Below are positions 1-8,872 of a DNA stretch of 64,000 nucleotides, in pieces. Source of the stretch: Phaeodactylibacter xiamenensis. GTDB taxonomy: Bacteria; Bacteroidota; Bacteroidia; Chitinophagales; Saprospiraceae. The notes below the pieces were generated by a model. That model saw only the letters and a list, made by a program, of their open reading frames with translations, did not search any database and was not told the DNA's origin. Positions within the stretch are counted from its first letter, which is position 1, and each line of letters opens with the position of its first letter. The stretch spans positions 124,001 to 188,000 of the forward strand of contig NZ_JPOS01000038.1 in the NCBI RefSeq assembly GCF_000759025.1. The letters are read 5' to 3'. Made by a program: the position numbers and the translations under genes.

Positions 1-2511
1 GACTACACCAACGGTGCCCTGCAGGAGCTGGGCAGCCTGCCCGATACGCTGCGCTGTGGCGGGGGCTTTACGCAGCGGGGCGGGCGGTTCTATATGGTTA
101 CTCTGGAAAACGAACTGGTGCTGCTCAATATGGCTGACCTTCAGCAAAGTCAGGTTGTGCATATGTTTCCGGATTCCATAGGCGATGTACAGGCAATGGG
201 CTCTTTCCCTTATGCCTGCGACAGCATCGCCACTTACGTTTTTGCGACGGACGATACCGGTGATACTCAGGTCTATGAACTGGATGTTGAGGACTATAGC
301 TTGTCCTTCCATTGTACACTTGATGCCTTTGTCACGGGGGTCGCTTCTTCTACCGAATGCACTTTGCCGCCTTGCAGTATGCTTTACACCGACCTGGACC
401 CCGACGACAGCTCCGGTGCCTCCGGGCTGGGCTATCAGCGCACGACTTGCACCGGCCCGGTGCCGGTGGCCGATGCGGATGTGGAGGTTTTTTCGCCCTT
501 TGTGCTGGATTCAATCCGCCTGCAGGTGCTGAGCCCGCCCGATGGAGGGGCAGAGCAGTTATCCTGCCCGGGGGCGCCCGGAGTGGAGGTAGCGGGCAAC
601 AACACCGGGAGCTTGCTTTTATCCAACAGCTATGCTTCCCTCGGTACCGATTTTGCAGCTGCGGTCCAGGCTGTGGTGTATGAAAATACCGCTGCTTTAC
701 CTACCCTGGGCAGCCGGGAAATCCTGTTGGAAATGTATTCTTCCTACTACGGGACTATGCCGAGCATCGCTACCATTACGCTCGATACCCTGAACAACCT
801 CGCCCTTGCCGCTGATACGGCTTCTACGCGCTGTTATGGACAGGAGGACGCTTCGGTCTCCCTACAGGGCGAGAACGGCACGGGTGGGTACACCTTCACC
901 TGGCCCGATGGTGTACAGGCTGCCGAGCGCAGTGGGCTTGGAGCGGGGAGCTACCTCATCCAAATCGGTGACGGGCAGGGGTGCAGTGGACGGGATACGC
1001 TTTGGGTACAAACCCCCGATAGCCTTTCGGTGGGCATAACGGCAGCGGCACTGTTTGCCTGCGAGGGTAGTGGCAGCCTTACCGCCTCCGGAGTTGGGGG
1101 TACGGGCGCTTACGCTTTCGCCTGGAGCAACGGGCAGTCCGGTGCCACCACAACGGGGCTTGATGCAGGCACCTACACCGTTACCCTTACCGATGCCAAT
1201 GAATGTGAAGCTACAGCAGACTTTGAGCTGTTGCAAGCTGATACTTTCCTGCAAACCGATGTGGTGGAAGACTGTGCAGGCACGCCTTATATGTGGCAAA
1301 ACCAAACCTTCACCACCGACACCGCCCTCTGCCTCACCTACACCTCCCAGTACGGCTGCGACAGCACCCACTGCCTGGAGCTGCGCTACGAGCAGCGGGA
1401 GGGGAGCCTACAGGCGGATATCTGCCCCGATGGGGCCTATGCCTTCGGCGGGCAGCTGCTCACCGTGCCCGGCACCTACCGGGATACGATTAGGGACGGG
1501 CAGCCTTGCGACAGTGTGGTGGTGCTACAGCTCGGGCTCCTCCCGGAGCCGGCTTTGTCCATCAGTCAGTCGGGCAGCCTCTGCAACGGCGGCAGCGCAA
1601 CGCTTACGGGCAATGGCAGCGGCACTTTCTTATGGAGTGATGGCACCGCAGGGCCTGCCCTGAGCACCACGGCCCCCGGCACCTACGCCGTCACCCTCAC
1701 CGATGCCAATGGCTGCACCGCTTCGGACAGCCTGAGCCTTTCGGAAAACAGTATAGACTTCACCTTTACGTTGGGCTATACCGGCTGCCCGGAGCCCGGA
1801 GCCGGTCAGTTGCGGGTCGACAGCATCTGGGGCGGTATGCCGCCTTACAGCTATCAGCTCAATGATGGCCCGGTACAGCCCGGCCCGGTCTTTTCCGACC
1901 TGTCTGCACAGCCTTATACGATTGCGGTAATCGATGGCAGCGGCTGCGCCCGGGCCCGTCAGGCGGCCCTGCCGGCAGCCACGCCCCTGCAGGTGAGCCT
2001 GCCCGCCGATACGAGCATCCGCCTTGGGCAGGAAGTGCGGCTGCCGGCTGCTACAAATGCCACTAGCTTTGACATCGCCTGGGACCCGCCCACGGGCTTG
2101 TCCTGCACCGATTGCCCGGTGCCCCTGGCACAGCCGCCGGGCACCACGGCCTACACCGCTACCCTGACGGACAGCCTGGGGTGCACGGCTACGGCCCGCA
2201 CGACCATTTACGTGGATGCGTCCGCTCCTGCCTACCTGCCCAACGCCTTTTCGCCCAACGGCGATGGCCGCAATGACCTGCTGACGGTCTATGCCGGCAC
2301 GGGCGTCGCGGAGGTCCGCCTGATGCAGGCCTACAACCGCTGGGGCGGTCTGGTCTATGAGGCGCAAAACTTCGCTCCCGGCTCAGGAGGCTGGGACGGC
2401 GTTCATAAGGGCGAGTCTGCGCCTTCGGGCGTTTACCTTTGCCGCCTGCACCTGCTGTTGCTGGACGGGCGGGAGGTGGAGATTGGTGGGGAGGTTTTGT
2501 TGGTGCGGTAG
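1..2511 (+). CDS. T9SS type B (CHU_C) sorted surface protein, 5' truncated by the window
   Basis: The frame is open from base 1, so the start lies outside the window; 836 residues are visible. After a first part with no recognised domain come SprB-like, Cys-containing beta modules, each with a GxGxYxFxWxxG core followed by an AGxYxxxxTDAxGC motif, seen near positions 830-1010, 1060-1230 and 1560-1740. The last ~95 residues form the gliding-motility-associated C-terminal domain: YLPNAFSPNGDGRNDLL, then YNRWGGLVYE, GWDG and SGVYLCRL. This domain sends cargo through the type IX secretion system and anchors it on the cell surface. Many Cys and no membrane segment fit an exported adhesin. Two strong hairpins follow the stop. 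The specific role is unknown; the sorting-domain call is secure. Confidence 0.9.
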   Translation, partial: DYTNGALQELGSLPDTLRCGGGFTQRGGRFYMVTLENELVLLNMADLQQSQVVHMFPDSIGDVQAMGSFPYACDSIATYVFATDDTGDTQVYELDVEDYSLSFHCTLDAFVTGVASSTECTLPPCSMLYTDLDPDDSSGASGLGYQRTTCTGPVPVADADVEVFSPFVLDSIRLQVLSPPDGGAEQLSCPGAPGVEVAGNNTGSLLLSNSYASLGTDFAAAVQAVVYENTAALPTLGSREILLEMYSSYYGTMPSIATITLDTLNNLALAADTASTRCYGQEDASVSLQGENGTGGYTFTWPDGVQAAERSGLGAGSYLIQIGDGQGCSGRDTLWVQTPDSLSVGITAAALFACEGSGSLTASGVGGTGAYAFAWSNGQSGATTTGLDAGTYTVTLTDANECEATADFELLQADTFLQTDVVEDCAGTPYMWQNQTFTTDTALCLTYTSQYGCDSTHCLELRYEQREGSLQADICPDGAYAFGGQLLTVPGTYRDTIRDGQPCDSVVVLQLGLLPEPALSISQSGSLCNGGSATLTGNGSGTFLWSDGTAGPALSTTAPGTYAVTLTDANGCTASDSLSLSENSIDFTFTLGYTGCPEPGAGQLRVDSIWGGMPPYSYQLNDGPVQPGPVFSDLSAQPYTIAVIDGSGCARARQAALPAATPLQVSLPADTSIRLGQEVRLPAATNATSFDIAWDPPTGLSCTDCPVPLAQPPGTTAYTATLTDSLGCTATARTTIYVDASAPAYLPNAFSPNGDGRNDLLTVYAGTGVAEVRLMQAYNRWGGLVYEAQNFAPGSGGWDGVHKGESAPSGVYLCRLHLLLLDGREVEIGGEVLLVR

Positions 2512-2514
2512 TCT

Positions 2515-2585
2515 CGCCCGGCGCACTCCTTTCGCCGGGCGTGCTTGAGTTAGAACGCCGGGGGAAAAGTAGAGCCCCCGGCGTT
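2515..2585 (+). terminator. Two tandem GC-rich hairpins
   Basis: Just after the TAG of the preceding gene, CGCCCGGCG (2515-2523) pairs with CGCCGGGCG (2533-2541). AACGCCGGGGG (2554-2564) pairs with CCCCCGGCGTT (2575-2585). Neither is followed by a clear T-run, so they may act as 3'-end stabilisers or weak terminators rather than classical intrinsic terminators. Confidence 0.55.
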
Positions 2586-2627
2586 GGGCGAGCGGTGCCG
2601 GTCTTCATCCTGGCGAACATGGCTCTT

Positions 2628-2712
2628 GGGGCCTGGAGGCGACAGTAAGTTGTCGCTGCGTTGCGGGCGGCGCTTAGGCGCTCAACCTCAACCTCAACCT
2701 TAGCCTTTCCCG
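2628..2712 (+). repeat. Degenerate relic of the 177-bp repeat family
   Basis: This stretch holds GCGACAGTAAGTTGTCGC, a variant of the GCGACAGCAAGCTGTCGC hairpin found in every unit of the 8.2-kb and 15.6-kb arrays. In the relic a C-to-T change leaves a G-U pair, so the stem could still form. It is followed by the AACCTC hexamer run and 'ttagcc', as in the arrays. The rest of the 336-base gap before the next gene holds the hairpins listed separately and no gene. Confidence 0.6.
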
Positions 2713-2847
2713 GGCGATCCAAGACAAGGTTCCCCTAAAACGTCAAAAATCGTATCGCACAAGTCAAAATGTAGGGTTTTGAGCCGAATGGATATCCTTT
2801 CATTGACGAAGTTTTGCTACTTTTCAGAAAAGTGAAATGCAGGACTT

Positions 2848-4548
2848 ATGGTTCGGTTATGTTTTTTGCTGCTTGCTTTGATGGCAAGGCTGCTGCCCGC
2901 ACAGCCTCTTTTCTTTGATGGTTCCGCCGGTGCCGGCATTGGGCATCCTGGCCGGAACTTTGGCGTCACGTTTGGTGATTACGATGGCGATGGGGCCGAT
3001 GATATCTACATTTCCCGCCACAATGCGCCCAATCTGCTTTACCGGGCTATCGGCAACGGACAGTTTATGGAAGTGGCTGCGGAGGCAGGCATTGCGCATG
3101 TGGGGACGACCAATGTGAGTGCCTGGGGCGATTTCGATAATGACGGGCACCTCGATCTCTACCTGGGCAACCGGGATGAACCTAATATTTTGTACCGCAA
3201 TAATGGCGATGGCACCTTCACCGATATTAGCGTAAGCGCAGGGGTCAACTCCGGGCATCGCACCCGGGCGGTCCTCTGGGGAGATGTGGACCGGGATGGG
3301 TATGTCGATTTGTACGTAGCCAACCTTGCCGCGCCCAATTATTTGTACCACAACAACGGCGATGGAACTTTCACCGATATTACAGCGGCTGCCAATGCCC
3401 AGGACTTTGGCATCGCCATGGGCTCCCTGTTTTTTGACTACGATAACGATGGTGACCTCGATCTGTACCTCACCCACGATGCCAATCAGCCCAATATCCT
3501 GTACCGCAACGACGGGACCGGGCACTTCGAGGACGTCTCGGTGGCCTCCGGGGCTAACATCGCCGCTCAGGGCATGGGCGTAGATTTTGCGGACATCAAC
3601 CACGATGGCTTCTTCGACCTGTACATCACCAACCTGTATGAAAACGTCCTGCTGCTCAGCGATGGGGATGGCACCTTTACGGAAATCGGTGGTCCAGCTG
3701 GGGTGGATGACCTGGGCATGGGCTGGGGGACGGTCTTCCTGGATTACGATAACGATGGTCACAGCGATATTTATGTGTCCAACGACACCTACTTCGCCCC
3801 ATTCGATAACCTGCTGTACCGCAATCTGGGGAATACGACTTTTGAAATCGTCAGCGAAGGTACGCCCCTTTCAAGCCCGATGGCCGGCTACGGCGTCGCT
3901 ACGGGTGATGTCAACTCCGATGGGAAACCAGATTTGCTGCTCGTCAATGCCGGATCTCAGGACGGCAATCAGCTTTTTCTGAACAGCACCGAAAACGGGC
4001 ACCACTTCGTCAAAGTACGCCTGCGGGGCACGGAAAGCAATACTGCCGCTATTGGTGCGCGGGTCACGGTGGAAGCCAACGGGCAGGTGCAAATGGATGA
4101 AGTCTGCGCAGGCATGGGCTATGCCTCCCAAAACAGTTTTACCTTACACTTCGGGTTGGGGGACGCCACGCTTATCGACCGGTTGTCCATTCGCTGGCCG
4201 AGTGGGGCGGTGGAAACTTATGAAGGGCTTGGGGTTGATCAGCATTATTTCATCACGGAAGGGGAGGGGATGGTGACAAACGTTTCGTCAATAGCCGAGG
4301 CGGCATCTGAATTGAAAATCTGGCCCAATCCTGCCGAAGAAAGACTCTACATTCAAGTCAATGGGGAGGACTCCCGAAAGGAAGCGCTTCTACGTGTTTT
4401 CAGCGGTACAGGTACGGAAGTTTATCGGGCTCAGGTAGCTCCGGGTAGGGTGTGGGAGCTGCCGCTGAACAATTGGCCGGCCGGGACTTACTGGGTGCAC
4501 TGGGCGGGAGCGTATAGGCAGCACGTTCGGCAGTTTGTCAAGCCGTGA
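2848..4548 (+). CDS. FG-GAP/VCBS repeat protein with ASPIC/UnbV domain and T9SS type A sorting domain
   Basis: 566 residues. The first ~19 residues (MVRLCFLLLALMARLLPAQP) are a signal peptide ending at LPAQ. Residues ~30-380 are about seven FG-GAP-like repeats with calcium-loop cores such as DYDGDGADD, DFDNDGHLD, DVDRDGYVD and DYDNDGDLD, predicting a beta-propeller. Residues ~390-475 match the ASPIC/UnbV (CRTAC1-like) domain (IGARVTVE, then FGLG, then IRWPSG). The last ~75 residues (WPNPAEERLYI, then VFSGTGTEVY, then LPLNNWPAGTYWV) are a type A T9SS sorting domain. It is probably a secreted, surface-bound calcium-stabilised propeller, but the ligand is unknown. The start at 2848 puts the signal peptide at the N-terminus. 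Confidence 0.9.
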   Translation: MVRLCFLLLALMARLLPAQPLFFDGSAGAGIGHPGRNFGVTFGDYDGDGADDIYISRHNAPNLLYRAIGNGQFMEVAAEAGIAHVGTTNVSAWGDFDNDGHLDLYLGNRDEPNILYRNNGDGTFTDISVSAGVNSGHRTRAVLWGDVDRDGYVDLYVANLAAPNYLYHNNGDGTFTDITAAANAQDFGIAMGSLFFDYDNDGDLDLYLTHDANQPNILYRNDGTGHFEDVSVASGANIAAQGMGVDFADINHDGFFDLYITNLYENVLLLSDGDGTFTEIGGPAGVDDLGMGWGTVFLDYDNDGHSDIYVSNDTYFAPFDNLLYRNLGNTTFEIVSEGTPLSSPMAGYGVATGDVNSDGKPDLLLVNAGSQDGNQLFLNSTENGHHFVKVRLRGTESNTAAIGARVTVEANGQVQMDEVCAGMGYASQNSFTLHFGLGDATLIDRLSIRWPSGAVETYEGLGVDQHYFITEGEGMVTNVSSIAEAASELKIWPNPAEERLYIQVNGEDSRKEALLRVFSGTGTEVYRAQVAPGRVWELPLNNWPAGTYWVHWAGAYRQHVRQFVKP

Positions 4549-4659
4549 CGGAGTGTAATACGCTGCGCATTTCTGCAAAATATCCTGCATACCGGGTCTT
4601 AACACCACACGCAAAGCCGTATTATTGCGTTTCAAATGGCAGCAAACGCAACCAAGCTT

Positions 4660-5739
4660 ATGTACAGAACGCTACTCTTCCTTACGGCAGGGCTTTTATT
4701 CGCCTTTTCCGGTCAGGCACAAAAATACAGCAACGAATTTCTCACCATCGGCGTGGGGGGGCGGGCGCATGGTATGGGCACCGCCGTTATCGCCAGTGTG
4801 GATGATGTGACCGCAGGTATGTGGAACCCAGCCGGCCTGGCTACCTTGCAACCGGATGATGGTTACCAGATTGGCGCCATGCATGCCGAGTGGTTCGCAG
4901 GCGTGTCCAATTTCGACTACCTTGGTTTTACCACGGCCCTGGCTAATGGCAACCGCATTGGGCTGTCTCTCGTGCGCTTCGGCATTGACGGTATTCCGAA
5001 TACCCTCTCCCTGTACAATAGTGATGGCACCATCAATTTCGACAACGTCACGGAGTTTTCCGCTGCCGATTATGCCTTTATCCTGAGCTATGCCAAGCCG
5101 TTCAAGGTAAAAAAAGGGCAACTGCTGGGCGGAGCCAACATTAAGGTCATCCACCGGCGCATTGGGCCTTTTGCCAATTCCTGGGGCTTCGGGCTGGATG
5201 CCGGGCTGCAGTACCACATCAAAGACTGGAACTTCGGCCTGGTCGCCAAAGACGTCACCTCCACCTTCAATGCCTGGTCCTTTAGCTTTTCAGAGGACGA
5301 ACGGGAGGTGCTGGAACTCACCAACAACGAAGTGCCCATCAACAGTGTGGAAATCACCCGCCCGCAAATCCTCCTCGGTGCTGCCCGCCGCTTCCAGTTT
5401 GGGAATGTAGGTCTCATGCCAGAGGCGAATTTCATCTTCACTACCGATGGCGCCCGTAACACTCTGCTCTCTGCCGACCCCATCAGCATGGATATTGCCG
5501 GGGGCGTGGAAGCGGATTATAAGGAATTTGTTTTCCTGAGGGCCGGGGTGAGCCAATTCCAGCAGATCACCAATTTTGACGGTAGCGAAAACCTGAAAGT
5601 ACGCCCCAGCCTGGGTGTAGGCTTCCGGATATCCAGCCTGACGGTGGACTATGCCTACACGGATTTGGGTGCGGAGGAGAGTACTTACTCGCATATCATC
5701 TCTTTGCATTTGGCGATCCGGCCGAAGGGTGGCCGGTAG
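4660..5739 (+). CDS. PorV/PorQ-family outer-membrane protein
   Basis: 359 residues from the ATG at 4660, chosen over the ATG at 4636 because it opens directly into a signal peptide (MYRTLLFLTAGLLFAFSGQA, then Q). The mature start FLTIGVGGRAHGMGTAVIASVDDVTAGMWNPAGLA is the hallmark of the PorV/PorQ/FadL-like barrels: a small-residue GxGGRAxxMG motif followed by WNPAGL. PorV shuttles T9SS cargo to the attachment complex, while many paralogues have unknown roles. The C-terminus (LTVDYAYTDLG, then SHIISLHLAI) is a typical barrel end. It follows a T9SS cargo gene by ~110 bp on the same strand. Whether it is the dedicated PorV or a paralogue cannot be decided here. Confidence 0.8.
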   Translation: MYRTLLFLTAGLLFAFSGQAQKYSNEFLTIGVGGRAHGMGTAVIASVDDVTAGMWNPAGLATLQPDDGYQIGAMHAEWFAGVSNFDYLGFTTALANGNRIGLSLVRFGIDGIPNTLSLYNSDGTINFDNVTEFSAADYAFILSYAKPFKVKKGQLLGGANIKVIHRRIGPFANSWGFGLDAGLQYHIKDWNFGLVAKDVTSTFNAWSFSFSEDEREVLELTNNEVPINSVEITRPQILLGAARRFQFGNVGLMPEANFIFTTDGARNTLLSADPISMDIAGGVEADYKEFVFLRAGVSQFQQITNFDGSENLKVRPSLGVGFRISSLTVDYAYTDLGAEESTYSHIISLHLAIRPKGGR

Positions 5740-5867
5740 CACGCTGGCAGGGTAGGGGTATCCGTTCTTGTGGTATAAACCGTTGATTTTCAGGTGTATT
5801 AGGGCGCGCTGTATCCGGTTGGTAAGTGTTAGGGTAAAGTAAAAAGTTGCAAACTCCGTTTAGGATA

Positions 5868-5900
5868 TTTTCTCTGTCCTACTACTTTAGTATACTTTTA
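5868..5900 (+). promoter_or_regulatory. Possible promoter for the TPR/HTH regulator
   Basis: TTTTC (5868-5872) lies 20 bp before TACTTTTA (5893-5900), one mismatch in each box from the Bacteroidota consensus TTTG and TAnnTTTG. Transcription would begin near 5907 and include the structured leader. Confidence 0.35.
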
Positions 5901-5988
5901 CGATCAACCGGCAGGTACACCTTTAAACCTTATTTACCAACTAACATCATTTGTATGTGCCCTTTTAGACATGATAGGGTCGGGCAGC

Positions 5989-6120
5989 TATACTCGGAAC
6001 GGAGAGGTTTGGGCGTAAGGCACAAACCCGATGCACGAGTATATACCGACCCGCCTGCCTTTGCATGTCGGGCAGGCACGAAGTCGTGTTTGGTCCCAAA
6101 CTACTTCGTCGTCGGTATAT
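5989..6120 (+). repeat. Nested inverted-repeat element (hairpin plus three-way junction) in the regulator leader
   Basis: TATACTCG (5989-5996) pairs with CGAGTATA (6036-6043). Sharing its last three bases, ATATACCGAC (6041-6050) pairs perfectly with GTCGGTATAT (6111-6120). Inside that outer stem lie two more hairpins: GCCTGCC (6053-6059) with GGCAGGC (6071-6077), and ACGAAGT (6078-6084) with ACTTCGT (6103-6109), the latter extended by TTTGG/CCAAA. The result is a three-way junction in RNA or extruded DNA. It could be a palindromic interspersed element or a structured 5' untranslated leader. Confidence 0.6.
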
Positions 6121-6149
6121 CTTCAGATTCCAACCTTGTTCCGGCAAGT

Positions 6150-8039
6150 GTGGCTTCGCAGAGGCGGACATCAGGCAACGTAAGCCTGCCCCGCAACAGG
6201 CAGCAACTCAATAAGCATGCCATTCGGTTTTACGGGATTTTACTCCTATTGCTTGGTACGTTGTTCCTCCCTTTACAAAACACCTACGGTACCCCTTGTG
6301 CTAATCGCCCGGAATACTACGGTGAAGAGTTGGCCGATTCCACAAGGCTACAAGTTACACCGGATAACGAGCCGCGCTCCCCTGGTTGGTCCGATTTAGA
6401 AGAAGGCGATAGTGCACGAGTGCTGCGGGAATTCGACCGTGCAGAAGCAGCCTATCAGGAAGCTATAGTTAAGGCCGGCCGCAGCCGGGATACGCAGTTA
6501 TTGTTTAGGGCTTACATGGAACAAGGGAAAATACCTTATTTCAAAGGCGACTATCATAAAGCGGTTTCGGTATGGAAGAAAGCCCTGTCGCTTACCGGAG
6601 CATCGGTGCTGCGCCCTTCCGCCGAAGGGCGTATCCGTGCCAATTTAGGAGCAGGGTACATTGCTCTACAGTATGCTCAGTCTGCTTTTAAGCACCTGAG
6701 CCGGGCTTATGAAATTCTAAAAGACGAACCGGATGCCACTCCTTTTCAATTGGGCATTACCCGCCTGAATATGGCCGTAGCGCTTCAGCATATGGAGGCT
6801 TATGACTATGCCCGGCAGATCCTTCGCGAGCTGGAGGCAGAAGCAGAAAACCCCTACCTGAAGTCCCTGGTTTATGCGAACCTGCTTGCCATAGGAGGGG
6901 CACGAGAAGAAAAAACACAGTTTTACCGCTATCTCGACTCGCTTTATGTTTATGAGGACGGACAGCTTACGGGCCATACGCTGCAAATTATTGCTGAAGG
7001 AGGCCTTGCTTTTGCGGACTGGCCGTTGGTAAGGGAGCAACTGGTTCAAATTGCTGCTGCGGCGGCGGCAGACCCTGATGTCCGCTATATCCATGCTTTG
7101 CCGGAATTCGAGGCTTACTTCACGGAGCAGGGCGTGCTCTTGCTGGATACACAACTGATCAACCGCTGTGTGGAGCGAAATACAGACCGTAAAACACCCC
7201 GGCAGCTCTATGAATTGCTGCACCTGAAGAGTGAAATTGCTGCCCGGCAAAGCGATTGGGAAAAAGCCCATAAATGGCTTCGGGAGGCTGATCAGGTGGG
7301 GGCGATTTGGCAAGACAGCCTCCGAAACGCACAGTTTGCGGATTTTGCAGAGCAATATCGTAGCAGCAGTTTGAAGAAAGAGGTCGTGTCCCTGTCGAAA
7401 GACCTACTCGATAGGACGAGCGAGCTGCGCAGCAACCGGATCATTACCTTCACCCTTTGTGGGCTGTTGCTGGGGAGCCTGGGCGTTGCGTTCCTGTTTC
7501 TGTTCAATCTCCGCAAAGCCCGGAAGCTGGCTATTGAGGAAAAGACCCTTCGGGAAGAGAGTAAGCAGGTTGCTGCCCAAAAAATGGCACTGCTGGAGGA
7601 CGAGCTGTCCAAAAAAGAGGAGAAGCTGCACTTTACCCTTACCCAGCAATTGCACATCCGTCAATTGTTTGAGGAGGCGGTGGCCTTTGCACAAAACACT
7701 TCCGGAGATCAGGATCAGGGGCGCTTCCTCAACCATCTTAAGATGGAGCAGGAGCGTCTCCGTGCCCTCCGCCAAAGCCAGGATTTGGAAACCGAGCTCA
7801 ATGAGCAACTGCCGGTATTCATGGCACGGCTCAGCGAGCGTGCTCAGGAGCCCCTCACGCCTTACGAAAAGGCGGTGGCTGCTCTTATCCGGTCGGGCTA
7901 TACAACCAAAGATATTGCTGCTCTTCTTGATAAGTCTGTCCGGGCTATTGATAATGCCCGCTATCGGGTCCGGCAAAAGCTGGGCCTCAATCGTACCGAT
8001 CATTTGCAGAGCTACCTGGAAGGGATTGGTAGCCGGTAG
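6150..8039 (+). CDS. TPR sensor-like protein with one membrane segment, coiled coil and C-terminal LuxR-like HTH
   Basis: 629 residues from a GTG at 6150. A hydrophobic stretch encoded near 6220-6280 (FYGILLLLLGTLFLPL) is the signal or anchor. Several TPR-like helical repeats follow (about 6400-7330), then a membrane helix (IITFTLCGLLLGSLGVAFLF, near 7440-7500), a charged coiled coil, and a C-terminal helix-turn-helix (YTTKDIAALLDKSVRAIDN, then RVRQKLGL). This resembles the Bacteroidota TPR/LuxR-type regulators, with a periplasmic sensor and a cytoplasmic DNA-binding end. The start is uncertain. The frame stays open back to ATGs at 5955 and 5847, but those readings run through the inverted-repeat element and give an unlikely N-terminus. 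GTG 6150 lies just after the element and yields a plausible signal sequence. Confidence 0.8.
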   Translation: MASQRRTSGNVSLPRNRQQLNKHAIRFYGILLLLLGTLFLPLQNTYGTPCANRPEYYGEELADSTRLQVTPDNEPRSPGWSDLEEGDSARVLREFDRAEAAYQEAIVKAGRSRDTQLLFRAYMEQGKIPYFKGDYHKAVSVWKKALSLTGASVLRPSAEGRIRANLGAGYIALQYAQSAFKHLSRAYEILKDEPDATPFQLGITRLNMAVALQHMEAYDYARQILRELEAEAENPYLKSLVYANLLAIGGAREEKTQFYRYLDSLYVYEDGQLTGHTLQIIAEGGLAFADWPLVREQLVQIAAAAAADPDVRYIHALPEFEAYFTEQGVLLLDTQLINRCVERNTDRKTPRQLYELLHLKSEIAARQSDWEKAHKWLREADQVGAIWQDSLRNAQFADFAEQYRSSSLKKEVVSLSKDLLDRTSELRSNRIITFTLCGLLLGSLGVAFLFLFNLRKARKLAIEEKTLREESKQVAAQKMALLEDELSKKEEKLHFTLTQQLHIRQLFEEAVAFAQNTSGDQDQGRFLNHLKMEQERLRALRQSQDLETELNEQLPVFMARLSERAQEPLTPYEKAVAALIRSGYTTKDIAALLDKSVRAIDNARYRVRQKLGLNRTDHLQSYLEGIGSR

Positions 8040-8065
8040 GGGGGGGACCTGCTTGGCATTGGCTG
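8028..8065 (+). repeat. Conserved left end of repeat element, copy A
   Basis: From the last codons of the regulator (AGCCGGTAG) through GGGACCTG, TTGGCATTGGCTGGG, this sequence is nearly the same as that at 15432-15469, where it also starts in the last codons of a gene and supplies the TAG stop. The repeat boundary therefore lies inside coding sequence at both sites. Confidence 0.7.
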
Positions 8066-8152
8066 GGGGGCTGGTGATTTGGTGTTTTGGTGTTTTGGTG
8101 TTCTGGTGGTTTGGTGATTTGGTGTTTTGGTGATTTGGTGTTTTGGTTTTCT
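8066..8152 (+). repeat. GT-rich microsatellite-like tract, copy A
   Basis: An imperfect run of 8-9-base units GGTGTTTT and GGTGATTT, about ten copies, with GGTGTTCT variants. A shorter tract of the same kind (15545-15590) precedes array B. It reads as CACCAAAACACC on the other strand. Open frames through it are considered accidental. Confidence 0.8.
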
Positions 8153-8680
8153 GGTGCCGCCCTTGCAAAGGCTAAGGATGAGACCCTCCGTGGCCCTCCG
8201 CCGGAAGCGACAGCAAGCTGTCGCCCCCAGGAAGACCAAGCTTCGCCCCTCAACCTCAACCTCGGTCAAGCCCCCGTTCAAGACCAACCTCAACCTTACT
8301 CCGCCCTTGCAAAGGCTAAGGTTGACCCAGCGCAGCGCCCAGGGCAGGCTAAGGATGCGACCCTCCGTGACCCTCCGCCGGAAGCGACAGCAAGCTGTCG
8401 CCCCCAGGAAGACCAAGCTTCGCCCCTCAACCTCAACCTCGGTCAAGCCCCCGTTCAAGACCAACCTCAACCTGCCTCCGCCCAGGCTAAGGCTAAGGTT
8501 GATCCAGCGCAGCGCCCAGGGCAGGCTAAGGATGAGCCCCTCCGTGGCCCTCCCCCGGAAGCGACAGCAAGCTGTCGCCCCCAGGAAGACCAAGCTTCGC
8601 CCCTCAACCTCAACCTCAACCTCGGTCAAGCCCCCGTTCAAGACCAACCTCAACCTGCCTCCGCCCTTGCCAAGCCCCTC
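8153..8680 (+). repeat. Tandem array A: about three ~177-bp units
   Basis: Units start near 8156 (shorter), 8299 and 8475. Each has, in order, CTCCGCCC, GGCTAAGG motifs, CAGCGCAGCGCCCAGGGC, the hairpin GCGACAGCAAGCTGTCGC, AGACCAAGCTTCGCCCC, a run of AACCTC hexamers and a CCCCCGTTCAAGACC block. A full unit is ~177 bp (59 codons), so whichever frame is open in one unit stays open in all; long frames exist on both strands. Unit 3 is longer by one AACCTC hexamer. It lies in the same orientation as array B. From 8681 to 8872 I see no gene, only a direct repeat TTAAAGCATT. Confidence 0.85.
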
Positions 8681-8872
8681 CAAAGCAGTAATGCATTAGA
8701 TAAAAGTTTAATAAGTTATTTTGAGAGTTGAGCTGTAAGTAGCTGCAAAACAAAGTGTTAAAGCATTTGAGAGTTTTAAAGCATTGTACCGCTACGCTAA
8801 TATGTCGTGTTTTGCGACTGTATTCGCTTTCGACGGATATTATGTGTTAAACTCAAAAATGCACAAGCAAAT

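Noticed and set aside
862-2367. Minus-strand open frames of 169 and 245 codons opposite the CHU_C gene
   Set aside because: They lie antisense to a gene with clear domains, are Arg/Gly-rich as expected from GC-rich complements, and contain no motif.
2857-3762. 301-codon minus-strand frame opposite the FG-GAP gene
   Set aside because: It is the complement of the calcium-loop repeats; its VIVIQ/VQIEV pattern simply mirrors the DNDG codons.
6217-6399. Alternative frame beginning at an ATG inside the regulator leader, suggesting a frameshift
   Set aside because: Its translation lacks the hydrophobic signal that is clear in the main frame, so no frameshift is needed; the main frame is open throughout.
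8066-8680. Array A as a CRISPR
   Set aside because: Units are contiguous and ~177 bp long with no unique spacers, and no cas genes are near.
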